DNA of 62,000 bases from Prorocentrum cordatum (Eukaryota > Sar > Dinophyceae > Prorocentrales > Prorocentraceae): NCBI GenBank assembly GCA_963575745.1, contig CAUYUJ010011581.1, positions 175,001 through 237,000 of the forward strand. Reading direction: 5' to 3'. The position numbers were made by a program, and so were the translations under genes. This document shows positions 52,601 through 61,579 of the stretch, in pieces; position 1 is the stretch's first letter, and every line of letters begins with the position of its first letter. The notes under the pieces were generated by a model, which ran no database searches, had not been told where the DNA came from, and was given only the letters and a program-made list of their open reading frames with translations.

Positions 52601-55001
52601 GCTCGAAGGCTTGCAGGGGGAGCTCGCGGCGGCCACGGCGGAGGCCGAGCGGACGGGGAATCTGACCCAGATGCTGTCGGAGGAGCACCACTCCAAGCAG
52701 CAGGCCCTGGCCGCGGAGACGGAGGAGCTGGCCAAGGTGGGCAGGGCCCTGGACCTCGAGGAAGGGGTCCTCGCCGAGGAGCGACGTCGTCTATAACCGA
52801 TGTCCAATCCACAGAGCCACAGCCATTTCTTCCCCACCACCAGCACACCAGCCCCACGCGGGGACAGGTCCCGCGAGGTCCGTAGGGAACGACAGCTGTT
52901 CCGATTCATCTAACTTTCCACTGGCCGAATAACCGTGAAACAAATGTGCCAGCCAATGCAAAAACGGACCTCCCGGGTCCCTTGCCCTGGGGGGGGGGGG
53001 GGGAACCAGGCCTCCTGGGCCTCCTCGACGCCCCAACCGGGCGGCCAATCATCCCCGCGAGAATCCCAAGCCGCCTTCTGGGGGCCTCAGTGGGCTTCCT
53101 CGGGCCACCCTGCTTCCAACCGCGGTCTCCCTGAACGACCAGGCCACGATTTGGAATAGTTCGGGGGGCGTCTTGGGGCCATCTTGGGCCGTCATGGGGC
53201 TCTCTTCGGGCCATTCTGGGGCCCAGTTGGACTGCGTGGAAGCCCTTCTGGTGATTTTCGGGCCTCCTGGGCGGTCTCGGACGCCGGGAAGACCGAAGAA
53301 CAGAGCAGCTCATCTTCTAAATTATACTACAAAACATGGGAATCATTTTGGGGGGCTTTCCGACAGCCTCTTGAAGGTTCTCCTTGGGTCGTCTTCCGGC
53401 GTCCAGTGGGAGTCTGGGGCTTCTTGGGGCCCTCGTGGGGCCGCTCGGCTGCCCTGTTGACCGATTTGGGCCCGCTGCCTGGGTCCAGCACGGGCTCGCA
53501 GGAGCCCCGGAAAGCTTGGGGGGCCTGCTGCCAGGGGCGTCCAGGGGGCCCCCCTGGGCAGCGGATCACGGGGTGTCCGTTCTGAGGGAGGGGGTGCCCC
53601 ACTTCCCCGGCGGAGCCTGGTGCGGAGCGAAGCACGACGGACGACGACGGACGACGACGGCCGACGACGGACGACGACGGCCGACGACGAAGACGACGGC
53701 CGACGGCGATGGCGACAACATCATGCAGAGATGTACGGAGGCCCCTGGAGGTCTCACGGGGACTTCCCCCCCCCCACACCTCATGGGATGCCTCCACATC
53801 GCCGCTCCCGCAGGAGCCCCCCACCCCATTGCCACAGGGGCGGGGGGGGCGGTGCGCCCTGATCCCCCCGGGATCGGGTGGGGAGGGGGTGTTCGGGTCG
53901 TCGGCGGCACCCGGTGCGCCCATGCCAGTACGAACCCCCCCGGGAGGCCCCGACGGGAGGGGAGTTCGTGCCACAGGGCACCGGCACCGCCGACATTCTC
54001 CGAGCGCGTTCCACAAAGTGCCGACTCGCAAACATCAAACACAAAAACGCATGTTTGCGACGACGTCATGGATAGTGATCCCCCCGTGGCGAATCCAGGC
54101 CACTTGCGAGTAGTTACTTTGCGAGTCGTGGAACGCGCTTGTCCAGACATATATAAATATATAGAGATACAAGAGAATACACTTACATACATGTACAGAC
54201 ATATGTATATGTTTACATGTATACTGAATTAACTCGTACATTTATACATGTAGATGTACGTTTGCACATACGTATAGTTTCATACTTATATATACATATG
54301 TATGTACACACAGAGTTAGATAACGGAGTTGGCGGGAGTGGTCCAGAGCCAGGACTTGCACCCTCCATTGAGGGACGGGGTCCTGGGGGCAGCGTCTTCG
54401 GGGGCCAGGGGGAGCCCAACGTGTGCCCAGTGCGCCACGTGGCTGGCCCACGAGGGTCCAGGAGAGCTCCCAGACGGCCCAGGAGAGCCCCAAGTCTACT
54501 GAAGTCAGGCTCGCGACGGCCCAGAATAATTACTTCCAAGACGCCCCACCAGCCTCCCAAGAGGGTCCTCACGATGGCCCCGAGAGGCAGGCATCAACGA
54601 TTGCGCTTAGGTTTATGACGGTTCTCGGCAGGTTCGCAGTTTTGGATGCCCAGAAGCCTTAGACGGTCCAAGGGCGTCCCAAGATCGCCAGACAACGGTC
54701 AAACCGAGCTCCAAGAGGTCCCCAAGACGGCCCACGACGAAGCTCCCACGAGCGCCCCTAAAAGGAATCAAAAAGGAGGCTCTCGAGGGGGCTTCCGGAG
54801 CCGTGCGCCCAAGACAGCCCCTACGCCCTCCGAGTTCGCCCTTGGAAGGCCCCAAAGAGCCCCAAGAGGGCCCACGACGGGCCTATGACGGCTCAAGAGG
54901 GCCCCAAGAGGGTCCCACAAGAAGCTCAAGATGGCCTAAAAGGGCACCCGACGGAACGCAAGGCGCCCCCCCCAAAATAGAAGAGGACCCACAGAGGATC
55001 C

Positions 55002-55075
<74 letters not shown>

Positions 55076-58000
55076 GTACATGTACATGGATGTAAATGTG
55101 TACATCTACACACATATATATATACACCTACATACATACAAACAAACAAACATGTATATACAAACATGTATGTGTATATACACATACATGTATGCATGCA
55201 TGTATGTATGTATGTATGTGTGTATGTGTGTACATCGGTAAATGTATGGTCCCCCCTGTGATCATACCTCGCTCTGCTTCTCTGCTTTTTTTTCGTTTTC
55301 CTTTCTCTCCTTTCTCTTCACCCTATCATCCTGCTCCTCCTCCTCCTCCTCGTCCTCCTCCTGTCCTTGTAACAATGCAAAATCTATACCAGACAGCGCT
55401 TGGCGCCGTCGGTGGAAGGAAGCACTGTGTAACAGTGTATGTTTGTTTCTTGTTTGTGCTTGTTTTGGTTTGCAAAGCCACGAGGCACTGTTTACCCTTT
55501 TGGTTTTGCAGGCCCCAGTGCTCGCCGCGGCCTCCCTCGCAGCACGTCTCTCTGAGCCTGCAAGACCCCCCAACAAAACACACTGATACACAGTAGTTGG
55601 CGCCTTTGGTGCAAGGAAACGCTGTGTATGTTTGTCTTTTGTGTGTCTTTCTGTTAGTTTGTGAAGCCACGAAACACTCTGTGTTTTTTGTTTTCGGGAG
55701 GGGCGGGGGTGAGGCCCCGGTGCTCGCCGCGGCGTCCCTCGCAGCACTTCCCTCGGAGCCTGCACAACCAGAACAGTACAGATACACAGTAGTTGGCGCC
55801 CTTGGTGCAAGGAAGCACTTTGTATTATTGTTTGTTTTATATTTCAATGTCTTGTGAAATCACGAAACACATTGTGTTTTTTTTGGGGGGGTGCAAGCTC
55901 CAGTGCTTGCCGCGGCCTCCCTCGCAAAACTACTCTCTGTGCCTGCATACCCAAAAACACACAGCACACCTTGAATACACAGTGTTTCCTTGCATCCCAG
56001 ACCCCAAAAGGTAACACAGAAACAGAATGCGCAGTAGCTGGCGCCCTTGGTGTAAGGAAGCGCTGTGTATCTTTGCTGCGTTTTAGCCTGCAGGCCCCAG
56101 TGCTCGCTCGGCCTCCCTCGCAGAACTTGCCTCTGAACCTGCAAACCCCCCACCCAAAAAAAACACCGTGTTTCCTTACATCGCAGACCAGGAAACCAAA
56201 CACAACAAACAGACACAGCGTTTTCTTGGACCGGGGGTGAGGAAGCCTGGCCATTGAGGATTCCTTCGCTCAGATTCCTTATGAAGAATTCATTCGTAAC
56301 GGCTCCTTGGCCCGGATTCCTAAAACTTAGTTAAGATTCTTTAGTAAGGACTCCTTCGCTGAGCTTCCTTATCAAGGAATCCTTAGTGACCCCCTACTAC
56401 AAATTCCTTACATCGGACTCCTGAGTAAGATTCTTTAAGCAACGACTTTTTATTATGGATTCCTTAGTCCGTATTCTTTACTCACTATCCCTTATGAGGG
56501 AATTCTTATATATAATTACTTGATTAAGATTCCTTTTATGGGGTTCTCTATGAAGGATTCCGGAGGGAAGATTCCTTACAAAGGAATTCTGATTAAGGAT
56601 ACCTTGCTCAAGATCTCTTACGAGGGATTCCTTACTGAGTATTCCGTGCAAAGGATTATTCATGATGGTTTCCTCGTTCAAGAGCGCGTTTCTTCATTGT
56701 TTGGGGCACAGTGGGCATTATAGCCCCCGCACCCCCCCTATAACGCAACGCCCCTCCCCCCCAGAGCGCTCTGGGCACTGCCGCTGTGCGCATCTTGATC
56801 TCCATCGGCGTCCGCATACAAGTCCGCATAGGAGCCTGGCCCGCATTGGGAATCTCACGGGGATCCGCAGAGGGACAAGGAGGAGCAGGAGGAGGAGGTG
56901 GAGGTGGCGGAGGAGGGAGGAGGGAAGAATGTCGCATTCTATTATCAGCACTCTTCTGGCGTGGCGTTTAGCTGTCCGCAGCAGATCTTCCCCTACATGC
57001 TCGTTCTACCTATCCTGTGCACGCAGGCGCTGTGGTGTACACTGGCGCTGCGTGCGCGCGGATGCTGTGGTGGAGGCAGGCGTTGTGGTGTGCACAGGCG
57101 TTGCGGTGCACGCAAGCACTGTGGTGTACACCGGCGCTGTGTTGCACATACTTGCTGCGGTGTTACACATTCGCTGTGGTGTACAGTGGGCCTGTGGTGC
57201 ACGGAATCACTGTGGTGCACAGGCGCTGCGTCGCACACGGTTGATGCGGTGTGCGCAGGCACTATGGTGTACACGCGCGCTGCGGTGCACGCGAGCACCG
57301 TGGTGTACATAGGCGCTGTGGTGTGCACAGGCGCTGCGTTGCACGCAAGCGCTGTGGTGTACACAGGCGCTGTGTTGCATATGGTTGTTGCGGTGTTACA
57401 CATTCGCTGTGGTATACACTGGCGCTGTGGTACACGCAAGCAGTGTGATGTACACAGGCGCTGCGTCGCACACGGCTGTTGCGGTGTATGCAGGCATTGT
57501 GGTGTACACGCGCGCTGCGGTGCACGCGAGCATTGTGGTGTACACAGGCGCTCTGGGCAGGTCGCCGTCTACATGCTGCTCGCGTCGTCGTCGTCGTCGC
57601 TCGTCGATCGTCGCTCGTCGCTCATCGTCGTCGTGCGCGCGGGCGCGGCTGTGGTGCCGGAGCCACACGGCGGTGGGTGGGGCGTTACATTATCCCCCCT
57701 CCCGCCCCCCCCCCTATAACGCCCACTATCGCCAAAAATAAGGAATCGCGCCCCAGGATTCCGTAGTTCTGATTCCTTGTGAAGGAGTCCGTTTTTTGTT
57801 TGATATTCTTTGTCAAGAACGTCTTAATTCAGATTCCAAATTCAGGGTTCCTTGCTAATATACCTTAGTACGGATTCAGAAGGATTATCTGGTAATTATT
57901 CCTTAGTCTGTACTTCTTAGTTCAGTTTCCTTCTTCGGGATTCCTTAGTGAGGATTTCTTATGACAAAGGGTTCCTTATTTAGGACCCCTTAGTAATAAT

Positions 58001-58876
58001 ACCGTTGTAAAGATTTCTTGATAAAGGTTCTTTGGTAAATACGTCCTGGTAAGAATTCCGTAATATGGTTCATTAAGAAGGATTATTCGACGACGTATGA
58101 CAGATTCTTTACGTGGGATCCGATGGAAAGGGTTATTTGTTTAAGATCTTTCTTAAGTGTTCGTTAGTACAATAATATCTTTCAATTAAGGGCCCTCAGT
58201 CAGGAATCCTTTGCAAACATTCCTTACCTCGGGTTTCTTCGTAAAGATATCTTAGGATGCCTTGGCAAATATTAGTTGTTAAGGGTTCTTTAATTCAGAT
58301 TCCTCATGCAGGAGTCCTTTGTAAAGAATATGTATGACGGATTCCTTATCCATGCTCCTTTCTTACGGATTTGGTACTGACGTTTCCTCATTAAGGATTC
58401 TTCCTCTTCCTCGTCGTCATCATCAACCTTATCGTCATCGTCGCCAAAATTATCATCATCCCCATCATCGTCGGGATCGCATTCGTCTGATCTAGCTCCT
58501 TTTTCCTCCTTACTCGTTATGTATAATTGTTCCTTCTCCTCCTCGCCCTTCCCCTCATCATCCCCCTCCTGAGGGTAGAGAGGGACTGGGATCCAGCGCG
58601 GGAAAACGATACGAAGCCTTGCGCTGCCCCGCCGCCCCCAGCCCGAGGTTGCACTGCCCCGCTGAAGGAGGATTAGAGGATAAGGAGGAGCGGCGGAGAG
58701 TGGGGAGCAGATGAGGGGGTGGACGGAATAATAAAAAAGTGGAGAGCATCGAAGCCAAGGCAAGTTGTATGATCTCAGGGGGCAAGCGCACATATACGTA
58801 CATATACATATATACATTTATGCATATGTTTTGTATGTACATAGGTGTATGTATGTCTGATTGTATAAATTCACGT

Positions 58877-58914
<38 letters not shown>

Positions 58915-61484
58915 GCATGTAGGAATGGATGTATGTATACACGTATGTGATCATATTAATATAAGTGTATGCGTGTATGCATACATGCATGTGTGCACGT
59001 GTGTATGTATGTGTGTATGCAGGTGTGTATGCATGTGTGTAGTTATATGTGGATGGGTGCGTGTATGCCCGTGTATAGATGCATGTTTGTACGCATGGAT
59101 GCATGAATGAATTGATGCATGCAGGTATGTGTATATGTGTGTATGTACCCATTTATGTGTGTATGTACGTATGTACATATACGTGCATGCATGCACGCAT
59201 GTAGGCATGGATGCATGTATGTACGTATGTATGAACGTGTGCATGCAGGTGTGTTCGTATGTCTGGATGCATGCATGTATGCAGTCATGCATATATGTAT
59301 ATAGGTATATGTGTGTATATATATGTGTGTACGTATGTGTTCATACACGTCTGGGCCAACGCATGCATACATATGTGTGTGAAATTGAATATGCATGGCC
59401 GCTCCCGTTCATCGGCACATAAATCTATACATTCTAGATGGTACATCCGCACGGTCTTTGCTCCTGTTGTCGGCCCCTCTCTCTCTCTGAGAATGGAGCA
59501 TGCAAGAGCTATGTTGTGAGACCTGGGCGCCGTCGTGAAGCAACGTGAGAATTCAGAACGGGGGGCACGTGGGATGTCGAGGTGCTGTGCAGGGCTCCAG
59601 GTGGAGCACGCGTTGACACATTGCTGGTACACGCTTGGATCGCGTGGTTGCCGTGAGGCTCGCATGGTTGCTGTACGTTCTCCTCTTTCTGGCCTCCCGC
59701 AGGAAGAGCGATTGGAAAGTGTTTCGGATGTTGCCGTTGGGAAAGTTCAGCGCAATTATTGTTGTCAGATTCGCGTTAAGTCTACTTTCGTGTGATGTGT
59801 TATGTGTGATTTGGGTACTTCTGGCTTCCGAGGCGCGGCCAATAGCGCATAATCTACAATGAGGCGCAGACGCAGCGTAATTTGCGAGGGTATATGGCTT
59901 CGGGGGCGCGAGTAGTATGTAAGTTATGGCTTCGAGGGCGCGCAAACGGTGTACACTACGAGGGATCATTGACTCACTACGAGGGATCATTGGCTCGGGG
60001 GCGCGGGTTTTATGTATTGTACATGTCCCAAGACCCCCCATAAATGTTGAGAACCCCCCTGGTGAAGGTAACAAAGGGCCTTTTTGGGGCTCCCGCCCCC
60101 CGCGCGGACGTCAATCCTCACGGTAGGAAGCAGAATACAAAATTGTAACATCGGAGATTGGAAATTGGAATTGGAGCAGGGAGCAACAAGCCTAAGCCGC
60201 GGTGCCTGATGGCCCCGCACGGGGACAGGTGGATTTAGATATTCATACATCTATTCATGTGACCATGTAGATGTATGCATGCACAAGTGGCATGTGCTTG
60301 CCCAGGCGAATACAAACCCATTTGAATGATGTGTGTGGTGTGCACCAGATGTGTCTGTGTGCGTGTTATGTTTGTTGGGTTTTGTGTGCGTGTGTTGTGC
60401 GTTGTGTGTACTTTGTGAGAGTTATGTGAGGATCATGTTCGTTCTGCATGTGTTGCGTCTGAGGTATGTTGTGTGTGTGTGTTCGTTGTGTTGTGTGCGT
60501 GTTGCTTGTGCTGGGTGTTGTGTGTGTGTCACGTGTGCGTCTGTTGCGCGTGTGGGCGTGTGGGTGCGTGCGTGTGTGCTATCCGTGTTGAACGTGTCGT
60601 GCGTGTGTTCTGTGTGTTGTTGGTGTGGTGTGTTTTGTGTGGTGAATGCGTTCTGTCTGCGTCACGTGTGCGCACGTGTGTGCATGCATGTATGTGTTAC
60701 ACGTCGGGACTCGTTCTGGGGAGGATGTCTCAGACGAAACTGCCTGTTTCTAAGAATCCTTTTGAAAGGAGCTCGGTGTTTGGAGGATGGGGCGAAACTG
60801 CAATGTTTGAATAATCGGACTCAAAACATTGAAATCCGTTGTGTTGTTTGAACGTTTGGTGTCATAATGTTGAGCATCCATTGTGTCTTTGGACCGTGAC
60901 GTTGCGATCGGCGTGAGGGGCGCGTCCGATGTTGAGAATGTTGAGGATGTCCCGAGCGAAACGACTAGATAAAGAAGCGTGGCTTCACACTTTTTCGCCT
61001 TGGAGGTCCATTCCCTCGAAGAGGTGCGTATGATAGTACAACTGTGTACACGTGTGTGCACGTATGTGCTTGTGTAGACATACACACTTAGACGTCATCA
61101 CCTACCCTGAGCTGCGACCTCACGAAAAAGTGCATCATTGTAGGAGCCCTGGCCAGGATCCCTGGACCCAATCCATCTGCGGTGCTGATTCGAGCCGGAT
61201 CGATCCGTGAAGGTCTGGGGGCCCGAAACGAGGCAAGATTGCCTGTTGCGACAAGCATGCGCCGCCAGGATGCTCGGGAAAGTCGGCCAGGGGGGCCAAG
61301 GCCGTTCCAGTGGGGATAGGGATCGGTCAGTCAGCGCTGTCGCTGAGGAGCAGGCCGCGCTCGACAAGGCCGCCGCGAGCGCCGCCGCGGCTCAGGGGGC
61401 GCAGGGGCTTGCAGAGGAGTCCCTGGCCGAGCACAGGCAGCTGCTCGAGGAGAGCACGGCGGCGGTGGACATGCTCCGTGAAAG
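46521..61484 (+). CDS. Secreted cysteine-containing coiled-coil protein with many N-glycosylation sequons, split gene (3' end beyond window)
   Basis: Proposed exons: 46521-46654, 48107-48190, 48972-49077, 51413-52219, 52356-52778 and 61348-61484, about 563 codons in all. Split codons agree at each join (phases 2, 2, 0, 0, 0). The product would start with a signal peptide ([19 protein letters not shown], cleavage near ASA). A short linker and a domain with eight cysteines follow, then a long Glu/Ala/Leu/Lys coiled coil. Ten or eleven NxS/T sequons lie along the coil (such as LNQS, LNRT, VNET, RNAT, GNAS and GNLT), consistent with passage through the ER. A surface, cell-wall or extracellular structural role is inference. 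No catalytic motif or known family was recognised. The last splice (52778 to 61348) spans 8.6 kb and is the least certain join; E4 and E5 are the firmest parts. Confidence 0.65.
46655..46818. mobile_element. TIR element Q, copy 2, with 9-bp target-site duplication
   Basis: AGTCAGTCA flanks both sides (46650-46658 and about 46819-46827). The arms are ACCACCCACCAAACCACC, CCCAACCCGAAGGCC and GGTCTTCGGGTTGGGTTGGG. It sits exactly at the end of the signal-peptide exon. Confidence 0.85.
46823..46993. mobile_element. TIR element F, copy 2
   Basis: CAGCCGCACAACGAGGATGG ... CTGATACGGGTTGGCTG; inverted ends, same family as 34170 and 50604. Confidence 0.7.
46991..47104. mobile_element. TIR element A, degenerate copy 5
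   Basis: TTTTCTCGGCGGGGACCGTC, GAGGAGCATCCTGGATCA and GGGGCGTCCGAGCGGCGGC. The left TIR is replaced by element F. Confidence 0.7.
47105..47364. other. Intron sequence, nothing recognised
   Basis: GC-rich, with a GGGCCCCTCGAGGGGCCC palindrome at 47163-47190. Confidence 0.4.
47365..47540. mobile_element. TIR element B, copy 7
   Basis: GGCATACGCAGAAGAAAGGG ... GGATTTCTTGGACCTGCGCTG pairs with CAGCTCAGATCCAAGAAGTC ... AAAAGTTTATGTGTACG. Confidence 0.85.
47645..47800. repeat. GACTCGATGGACTTGGATTC minisatellite
   Basis: Four to five diverged units of about 36 bp around GTGGACTCGATGGACTTGGA. Confidence 0.85.
47801..48106. other. Intron sequence with GGA tract
   Basis: (GGA)n at 48014-48050. Acceptor region of the next exon ends CACCCGAG. 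Confidence 0.5.
48107..48190 (+). CDS. Coiled-coil gene exon 2
   Basis: Reads [16 protein letters not shown] then [11 protein letters not shown]. Acceptor CCCGAG|GCTGTA and donor AACAG|GTCTCG. Ends in phase 2, which fits the next exon to give ...ANRSSSAM. Confidence 0.6.
48191..48439. other. Intron sequence, nothing recognised
   Basis: GGGGGG(C)TCGGGGGG runs; TACGTCGATTGAGGAATTGG resembles 9045-9065. Confidence 0.4.
48440..48535. mobile_element. TIR element S, partial copy 4
   Basis: ATCGCCGATGGCCCACCCCG ... CCATCCATCGGCCAGGTGTC ... GCCGATTCCAG. Confidence 0.6.
48764..48955. mobile_element. TIR element T, copy 3
   Basis: ACTCGACTAGACGTTAAGGG, TGACCTTTCGCCGGAGTGAC ... CACCAAAGGTCACTCTTACC ... 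CTTGCGCGAAGCCGAGT. It ends just before exon 3. Confidence 0.85.
48972..49077 (+). CDS. Coiled-coil gene exon 3
   Basis: [30 protein letters not shown] and ARRCK. Acceptor GTCGAG|GTCCTC and canonical donor TGCAAG|GTGAGC. An in-frame TAA upstream (48956) rules out a much longer exon. The Cys brings the head domain to eight. Confidence 0.65.
49078..49438. other. Intron sequence, AT-rich, nothing recognised
   Basis: Contains ACAATTAGAAACGAACACAA-type short repeats at 49250-49300. Markedly lower GC than the exons. Confidence 0.5.
49439..49607. mobile_element. TIR element B, copy 8
   Basis: GGCATAAGCATCAGCTTTCG ... GGATTTCTTGGATCTGCGCTG pairs with CCCAGCGCAGATCCAGAACA ... GTCGAAAGCTTGTCTTTCTG. 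Confidence 0.9.
49608..50361. other. Intron sequence; weak coding-like patch
   Basis: A + frame around 49935-50100 ([18 protein letters not shown] ...) looks somewhat coding but has no supporting splice phase or family. It could be an extra exon of the surrounding gene. Confidence 0.25.
50362..50530. mobile_element. TIR element B, copy 9
   Basis: AACATAAGCACAACCTTTCG ... GGATTTCTTGGGTTTGCACT pairs with TCCAGCGCAGATCCAAGAAG ... GTCGAAAGTTTATGCTTGTG. Confidence 0.9.
50604..50785. mobile_element. TIR element F, copy 3
   Basis: CTCAACCCGCACAGTAAGG ... TTCGCTGGCCGCGCCCCGC ... GTGTCATACGGGTGGACTG. Confidence 0.7.
50960..51042. repeat. GGA microsatellite
   Basis: (GGA)n broken by GATCGAGGAGGATCGA. 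Confidence 0.95.
51078..51412 (+). mobile_element. Introner-like long repeat L, copy 2, ending at the exon-4 acceptor
   Basis: Matches 8208-8520 throughout. It ends CCCCCGAG|GTGGTG, where the coding similarity of exon 4 begins, so the repeat supplies the 3' end of intron 3. Confidence 0.8.
51413..52219 (+). CDS. Coiled-coil gene exon 4 (Cys head and start of coil)
   Basis: 269 codons without stop. Residues 1-85 form a head with cysteines at 22, 31, 53, 68, 72, 77 and 81 and aromatic residues ([12 protein letters not shown]). From about 85 the sequence is a heptad-rich coil ([12 protein letters not shown] ..., [15 protein letters not shown]...). NxS/T sequons are at 127, 140, 147, 165, 201, 220, 232, 246 and 262. 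Donor AAGTGGGAG|GCGAGC (GC type, phase 0). The open frame extends left to an ATG at 51257, but that part lies in repeat L. Confidence 0.85.
52220..52355 (+). mobile_element. 136-bp intron that is a copy of repeat D (introner)
   Basis: GC-AG intron. Its middle (GAGCCCTCGTCGCAACGGCT ... GGGCCGTGGAGTAGCGGTG) matches the solo repeat at 29518-29642 and the core of repeat L. AGGCGA is present at both junctions, and cutting between AG and GCGA restores one copy. Confidence 0.85.
52356..52778 (+). CDS. Coiled-coil gene exon 5
   Basis: 141 codons ([20 protein letters not shown] ...) of continuous coiled coil rich in Glu, Ala, Leu and Gln, with one more sequon (GNLT). Acceptor TTCCCTCAG|GCGAAG. The proposed donor is GCCGAG|GAGCGA (GA type). 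An in-frame TAA at 52794 shows the exon must end by there or terminate the protein. Confidence 0.8.
52779..53035. other. Start of the 8.6-kb intron (or 3' UTR); nothing recognised
   Basis: If exon 5 is terminal this is the 3' UTR; otherwise intron. A poly-G run is at 52989-53002. Confidence 0.4.
53036..53600. repeat. CCTCTTGGGGCC degenerate repeat, block 1
   Basis: Loose GGGGCCTCTTGGGGCCATC units, G-rich on this strand. Confidence 0.75.
53633..53712. repeat. GACGAC minisatellite
   Basis: Six units of GACGGACGACGACGGCC type. Confidence 0.9.
53713..53996. other. No gene seen
   Basis: GC-rich with C/G homopolymer runs. Confidence 0.4.
53997..54152. mobile_element. TIR element J (single copy seen)
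   Basis: CGAGCGCGTTCCAC then CGACTCGCAAA on the left pair with TTTGCGAGTCGTGGAACGCG on the right. The central stem is GCAAACATCAAA ... ATGTTTGC. Confidence 0.7.
54153..54325. repeat. ATAC/ATAT-rich low-complexity DNA
   Basis: Degenerate ACATATGTATATG repeats. Confidence 0.85.
54430..54960. repeat. CCTCTTGGGG repeat, block 2 (opposite orientation)
   Basis: CCAAGAGGGCCCACGACGG-type units, the reverse complement of block 1. Confidence 0.75.
55005..55075. repeat. (TA)n microsatellite
   Basis: About 32 uninterrupted TA units, then ATGTATATG variants. Confidence 0.98.
55076..55240. repeat. ACAT/GTAT low-complexity DNA
   Basis: (ACATAC)n and (GTAT)n variants. Confidence 0.85.
55385..56225. repeat. 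~200-bp tandem array, four units
   Basis: Units begin near 55392, 55595, 55791 and 56033 with TTGGCGCCNTTGGTGNAAGG. Each carries GAAGCCACGAAACAC (variants) and GCTCGCCGCGGCCTCCCTCG. CT-rich DNA (55260-55375) precedes it. Confidence 0.9.
56230..56700. repeat. GATTCCTTA degenerate repeat, block 1
   Basis: GGATTCCTTAnnnAGGATTCCTT-like units; AT-rich. Confidence 0.8.
56990..57560. repeat. GTGTACACAGGCGCTGTG minisatellite
   Basis: About 20 diverged units of 24-27 bp (GTGGTGTACACAGGCGCTG, CACGCAAGC). A (CGTCGT)n run follows at 57582-57640. Frames look Cys/His-rich but are repeat artefacts. Confidence 0.9.
57740..58420. repeat. GATTCCTTA degenerate repeat, block 2
   Basis: Same motif as 56230-56700, more decayed. 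Confidence 0.75.
58421..58785. other. No gene seen
   Basis: ATC/GTC-rich start (58405-58480), then unique-looking DNA. Confidence 0.4.
58786..59395. repeat. GTAT/GCATGTAT low-complexity DNA
   Basis: Long degenerate (GTATGCAT)n region with a (TA)n core at 58880-58907. Confidence 0.9.
59396..59875. other. No gene supported
   Basis: Unique-looking DNA. A short + frame (59635-59862) has hydrophobic stretches but no corroboration. Confidence 0.35.
59880..60025. repeat. Short tandem repeats
   Basis: Two copies of CACTACGAGGGATCATTG and three of TGGCTTCGGGGGCGCG-type units. Confidence 0.8.
60330..60700. repeat. GTGTGC/GTTGTGTG low-complexity DNA
   Basis: Degenerate GT-rich array; the frames are Cys/Val-rich artefacts. 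Confidence 0.9.
60701..61347. other. End of the 8.6-kb intron
   Basis: Unique-looking sequence leading to GCTGAG|GAGCAG. An alternative acceptor, GGTCAG or TCAG at 61330/61334, would lengthen exon 6 by 13-17 bases. Confidence 0.45.
61348..61484 (+). CDS. Coiled-coil gene exon 6 (tentative)
   Basis: About 45 codons, [31 protein letters not shown] and [10 protein letters not shown], with the same Ala/Glu/Leu heptad composition as exons 4 and 5. Acceptor GCTGAG|GAGCAG; donor GTGAAAG|GATCGA (GA type, phase 2), implying a further exon beyond the window. GAGGAGC occurs at both the donor of exon 5 and this acceptor. It could instead belong to a separate gene. Confidence 0.6.
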
Positions 61485-61579
61485 GATCGATCCAGGGGGA
61501 TGTCAGCCCTGACTCTCGGTGTGGAGAATAAGCAGACTGATGGCGGCGGGTTTTGCCCACTTCTGGCCTCGGGGGGCCC

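Noticed and set aside
56990-57560. Cys/His-rich + frames resembling a zinc-binding or keratin-like protein
   Set aside because: Produced by the GTGTACACAGGCGCTG minisatellite; the pattern persists in several frames.
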